From Bacillota bacterium (GTDB taxonomy: Bacteria > Bacillota > Bacilli > Bacillales_B > DSM-18226), in contig JAUZQA010000161.1 in assembly GCA_030705665.1 (NCBI GenBank), positions 1-8,379 on the forward strand: a stretch of 8,379 nucleotides of DNA, in the 5' to 3' direction. A program made the translations under genes and the position numbers. Shown here piece by piece: positions 7,311 through 8,379 of this stretch; position 1 is the first letter of the stretch; every line of letters begins with the position of its first letter. Below the pieces are notes generated by a model that saw only the letters and a list, made by a program, of their open reading frames with translations, searched no databases and was not told the DNA's origin.

Positions 7311-7352
7311 TTTTTAGAACAGATAATTAAAATCCGTTGTGTTATAGTACAG
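7311..7352 (-). promoter_or_regulatory. Paired 12-mer boxes upstream of yhfH copy 3
   Basis: GTTATAGTACAG at 7341-7352 is identical to the other two outer boxes. TTTTTAGAACAG at 7311-7322 matches it at 9 of 12 positions, again with starts 30 bp apart. The outer box is 44 bases before the start codon. Being the first gene of the array, this copy shows that the element is not just the 3' end of an upstream yhfH unit: here it is preceded by unrelated intergenic DNA. Confidence 0.6.
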
Positions 7353-7534
7353 TATAAACAAAAAAGTTTGATTTGTGTAGGCTTTTTTTAAAAAAAAATA
7401 AAATTGGCTAAAAGTTCCTGTTTTCATCGAAATTAATCTTTTTGTTTGGGACATTCTAACCATAAATTTAAAATATTTTTCTTCCCTAATACCATAGTTT
7501 CCATTACAATCATAGTAGAAAATGTAGAGCTATT

Positions 7535-7544
7535 GGGGGGGGTG
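7535..7544 (+). promoter_or_regulatory. Unusual G8 ribosome binding site of the MHYT gene
   Basis: Eight G followed by TG end 7 bases before the ATG at 7552. Pairing with the 16S 3' end is possible throughout if G-U wobbles stand in for the A positions of AAGGAGGTG. No other purine-rich site is suitably placed. The homopolymer is far from the AGGAGG sites used by the other genes here. Confidence 0.5.
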
Positions 7545-7551
7545 CTCGAAA

Positions 7552-8379
7552 ATGATCGAAATCACGAATACTTATCATCCGATTATGATCTTGATTGCAA
7601 TTGGATTAACGATCGCAGCATCATATACAGCATTGGATATGTTCACTTTTGTCAAAACTTCCGATTCAAATAAAACGATATTATTTTTAGGCGGTACGAT
7701 TTCATTAGGCATTGGAATCTGGATCATGAATTTCATTGGTTTAATTGCCGTTGATGTTAACCGTTTTAGGCAATACCAAATCCCAATGACAATTTTATCT
7801 ATCTTTATTGGAATTGCATTTACCGGGATGGCATTTTTTATACTTATTGGGAAAAAGATTAAAAATTATCAATTAATTTCCGCGAGTTTTTTATTAACAC
7901 TAGCAGTATTTTCTGTTCATATTATTAGTACTTTTGCGATGAATTTAAATTTTAATTATAATGTGGCATTATTACTCGTATCTGCTTTTTTAATCTTTTG
8001 TTCTTTCCTCTTTTCATTATGGATTCTGTTTTCTTCGAGAAGCTTTGCTCAAGGGAACCAAGTCTGGCGTAAGCCCATCAGTGCACTCATTGTTACCGCC
8101 GCTATTATAGAGGGGTATTATATTTTAAATCGTTCAGCACAATTAGCGGCAGCCAGTAATATAGGAAAAGAACAAGGTTCAGTTAGTGCATTTATTATTT
8201 ACCTTGTTTTATTTGTTTCGATTCTAATTTTAGTAGGTTTGATTGGCTCAAGTGCCATTATTAGCAAGAAATTAGAGGTATCTGATACGAATTTACGGGA
8301 TATTACTTTAGCGCTTGATGAATCATCTATAGTTGCGATTACAAATTCAAAAGGTGTTATAACATTTGTAAATGAAAAA
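7552..8379 (+). CDS. MHYT-type seven-helix membrane sensor with PAS domain (3'-truncated by window edge)
   Basis: A total of 276 residues are visible and the frame is open to the last base. Seven hydrophobic helices lie at about 9-28, 42-66, 77-99, 106-128, 137-160, 173-196 and 212-236, the layout of MHYT sensor proteins such as Bacillus subtilis YkoW. A short linker (SKKLEVSDTNLRDIT) leads to a PAS start, LALDESSIVAITNSKGVITF, at about 253-272. The family usually continues into GGDEF/EAL cyclic-di-GMP domains or a histidine kinase; the output domain is outside the window, so the signalling type is unknown. The expected M-H-Y/F-T/I motifs at the ends of helices 2, 4 and 6 are altered here to IMNFIG (58-63), VHIIST (122-127) and EGYYIL (187-192), so proposed metal or gas binding may be lost or changed. 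The ATG at 7552 follows the G8 ribosome binding site. Confidence 0.82.
   Translation, partial: MIEITNTYHPIMILIAIGLTIAASYTALDMFTFVKTSDSNKTILFLGGTISLGIGIWIMNFIGLIAVDVNRFRQYQIPMTILSIFIGIAFTGMAFFILIGKKIKNYQLISASFLLTLAVFSVHIISTFAMNLNFNYNVALLLVSAFLIFCSFLFSLWILFSSRSFAQGNQVWRKPISALIVTAAIIEGYYILNRSAQLAAASNIGKEQGSVSAFIIYLVLFVSILILVGLIGSSAIISKKLEVSDTNLRDITLALDESSIVAITNSKGVITFVNEK

Larger units (their letters stand above)
6755..7352 (-). repeat. Tandem array of three yhfH units
   Basis: Three units, each made of box pair, ribosome binding site and a 42-44-codon gene, lie head to tail. Outer boxes start at 6931, 7133 and 7341 (steps of 202 and 208 bp); stop codons are at 6755, 6957 and 7161 (steps of 202 and 204 bp). 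This regularity and the protein similarity indicate serial duplication followed by divergence. No insertion-sequence ends or flanking direct repeats are seen. Confidence 0.8.
7296..7551. other. Divergent intergenic region between the yhfH array and the MHYT gene
   Basis: This AT-rich 256-base region holds the yhfH copy 3 leader and boxes on the minus strand and the upstream region of the MHYT gene on the plus strand. On the plus side TACAAT at 7505-7510 could be a -10, but the matching -35 position (TTCCCT, 7482-7487, 17-bp gap) is poor, so I do not call a promoter. Poly-A/T tracts around 7383-7401 lack a paired GC stem and are not a terminator. Confidence 0.4.

Noticed and set aside
6901..7352. 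CRISPR-like spaced repeats
   Set aside because: The 12-mers are separated by whole genes with roughly 202-bp steps and the intervening sequence is coding; this is a gene duplication with conserved control elements.
7370..7405. Possible terminator in the poly-A/T tracts
   Set aside because: There is no paired GC stem, and it lies between two divergent genes where no transcript needs to end.
7446..7673. 75-codon open frame upstream of and overlapping the MHYT gene
   Set aside because: It has no ribosome binding site, its composition is unlike a protein, and its second half overlaps the clear MHYT frame.

Overview
The window reads as chromosomal DNA of a low-GC Gram-positive bacterium of the Bacillus group (Bacillaceae). 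This rests on AT-rich codon use, strong AGGAGG ribosome binding sites, Bacillus-type NarG/H/J/I proteins, and small Bacillaceae families (a YdjO-like cold-inducible protein and YhfH-family proteins). I see no mobile element, tRNA, rRNA or CRISPR array.

Positions 1-6157 (+ strand) hold a respiratory nitrate reductase operon, narGHJI. narG runs in from the left edge without its N-terminus, so the operon promoter and any Fnr or NarL-type sites lie outside the window. NarG (Mo-bisMGD catalytic subunit) and NarH (four Fe-S clusters) form the cytoplasmic part, NarI (two b-type haems) anchors it and takes electrons from menaquinol, and NarJ is the assembly chaperone. The genes overlap or nearly touch. 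A YdjO-like four-cysteine microprotein gene (6226-6411) follows narI after 68 bases with no visible terminator between them, and it appears to start with ATT. A hairpin terminator at 6421-6443 closes this transcription unit.

Positions 6468-7352 (- strand) hold four small genes: an unrecognised 61-residue protein (6468-6653), then three tandem YhfH-family zinc-finger-like proteins of 42-44 residues (6755-7295) in a roughly 202-bp repeated unit. A minus-strand terminator (6721-6750) follows the last yhfH copy. Each yhfH leader carries the identical 13-mer TGTTATAGTACAG (plus-strand reading), and exactly 30 bp away a degenerate copy of its last 12 bases beside the ribosome binding site. This repeated control architecture is the most unusual thing I found.

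From 7552 to the right edge (+ strand) a seven-helix MHYT-type membrane sensor begins, with the start of a PAS domain at the edge. Its output domain is cut off. The metal-ligand motifs that define MHYT domains are mostly substituted, and the gene is preceded by a run of eight G that serves as its ribosome binding site.
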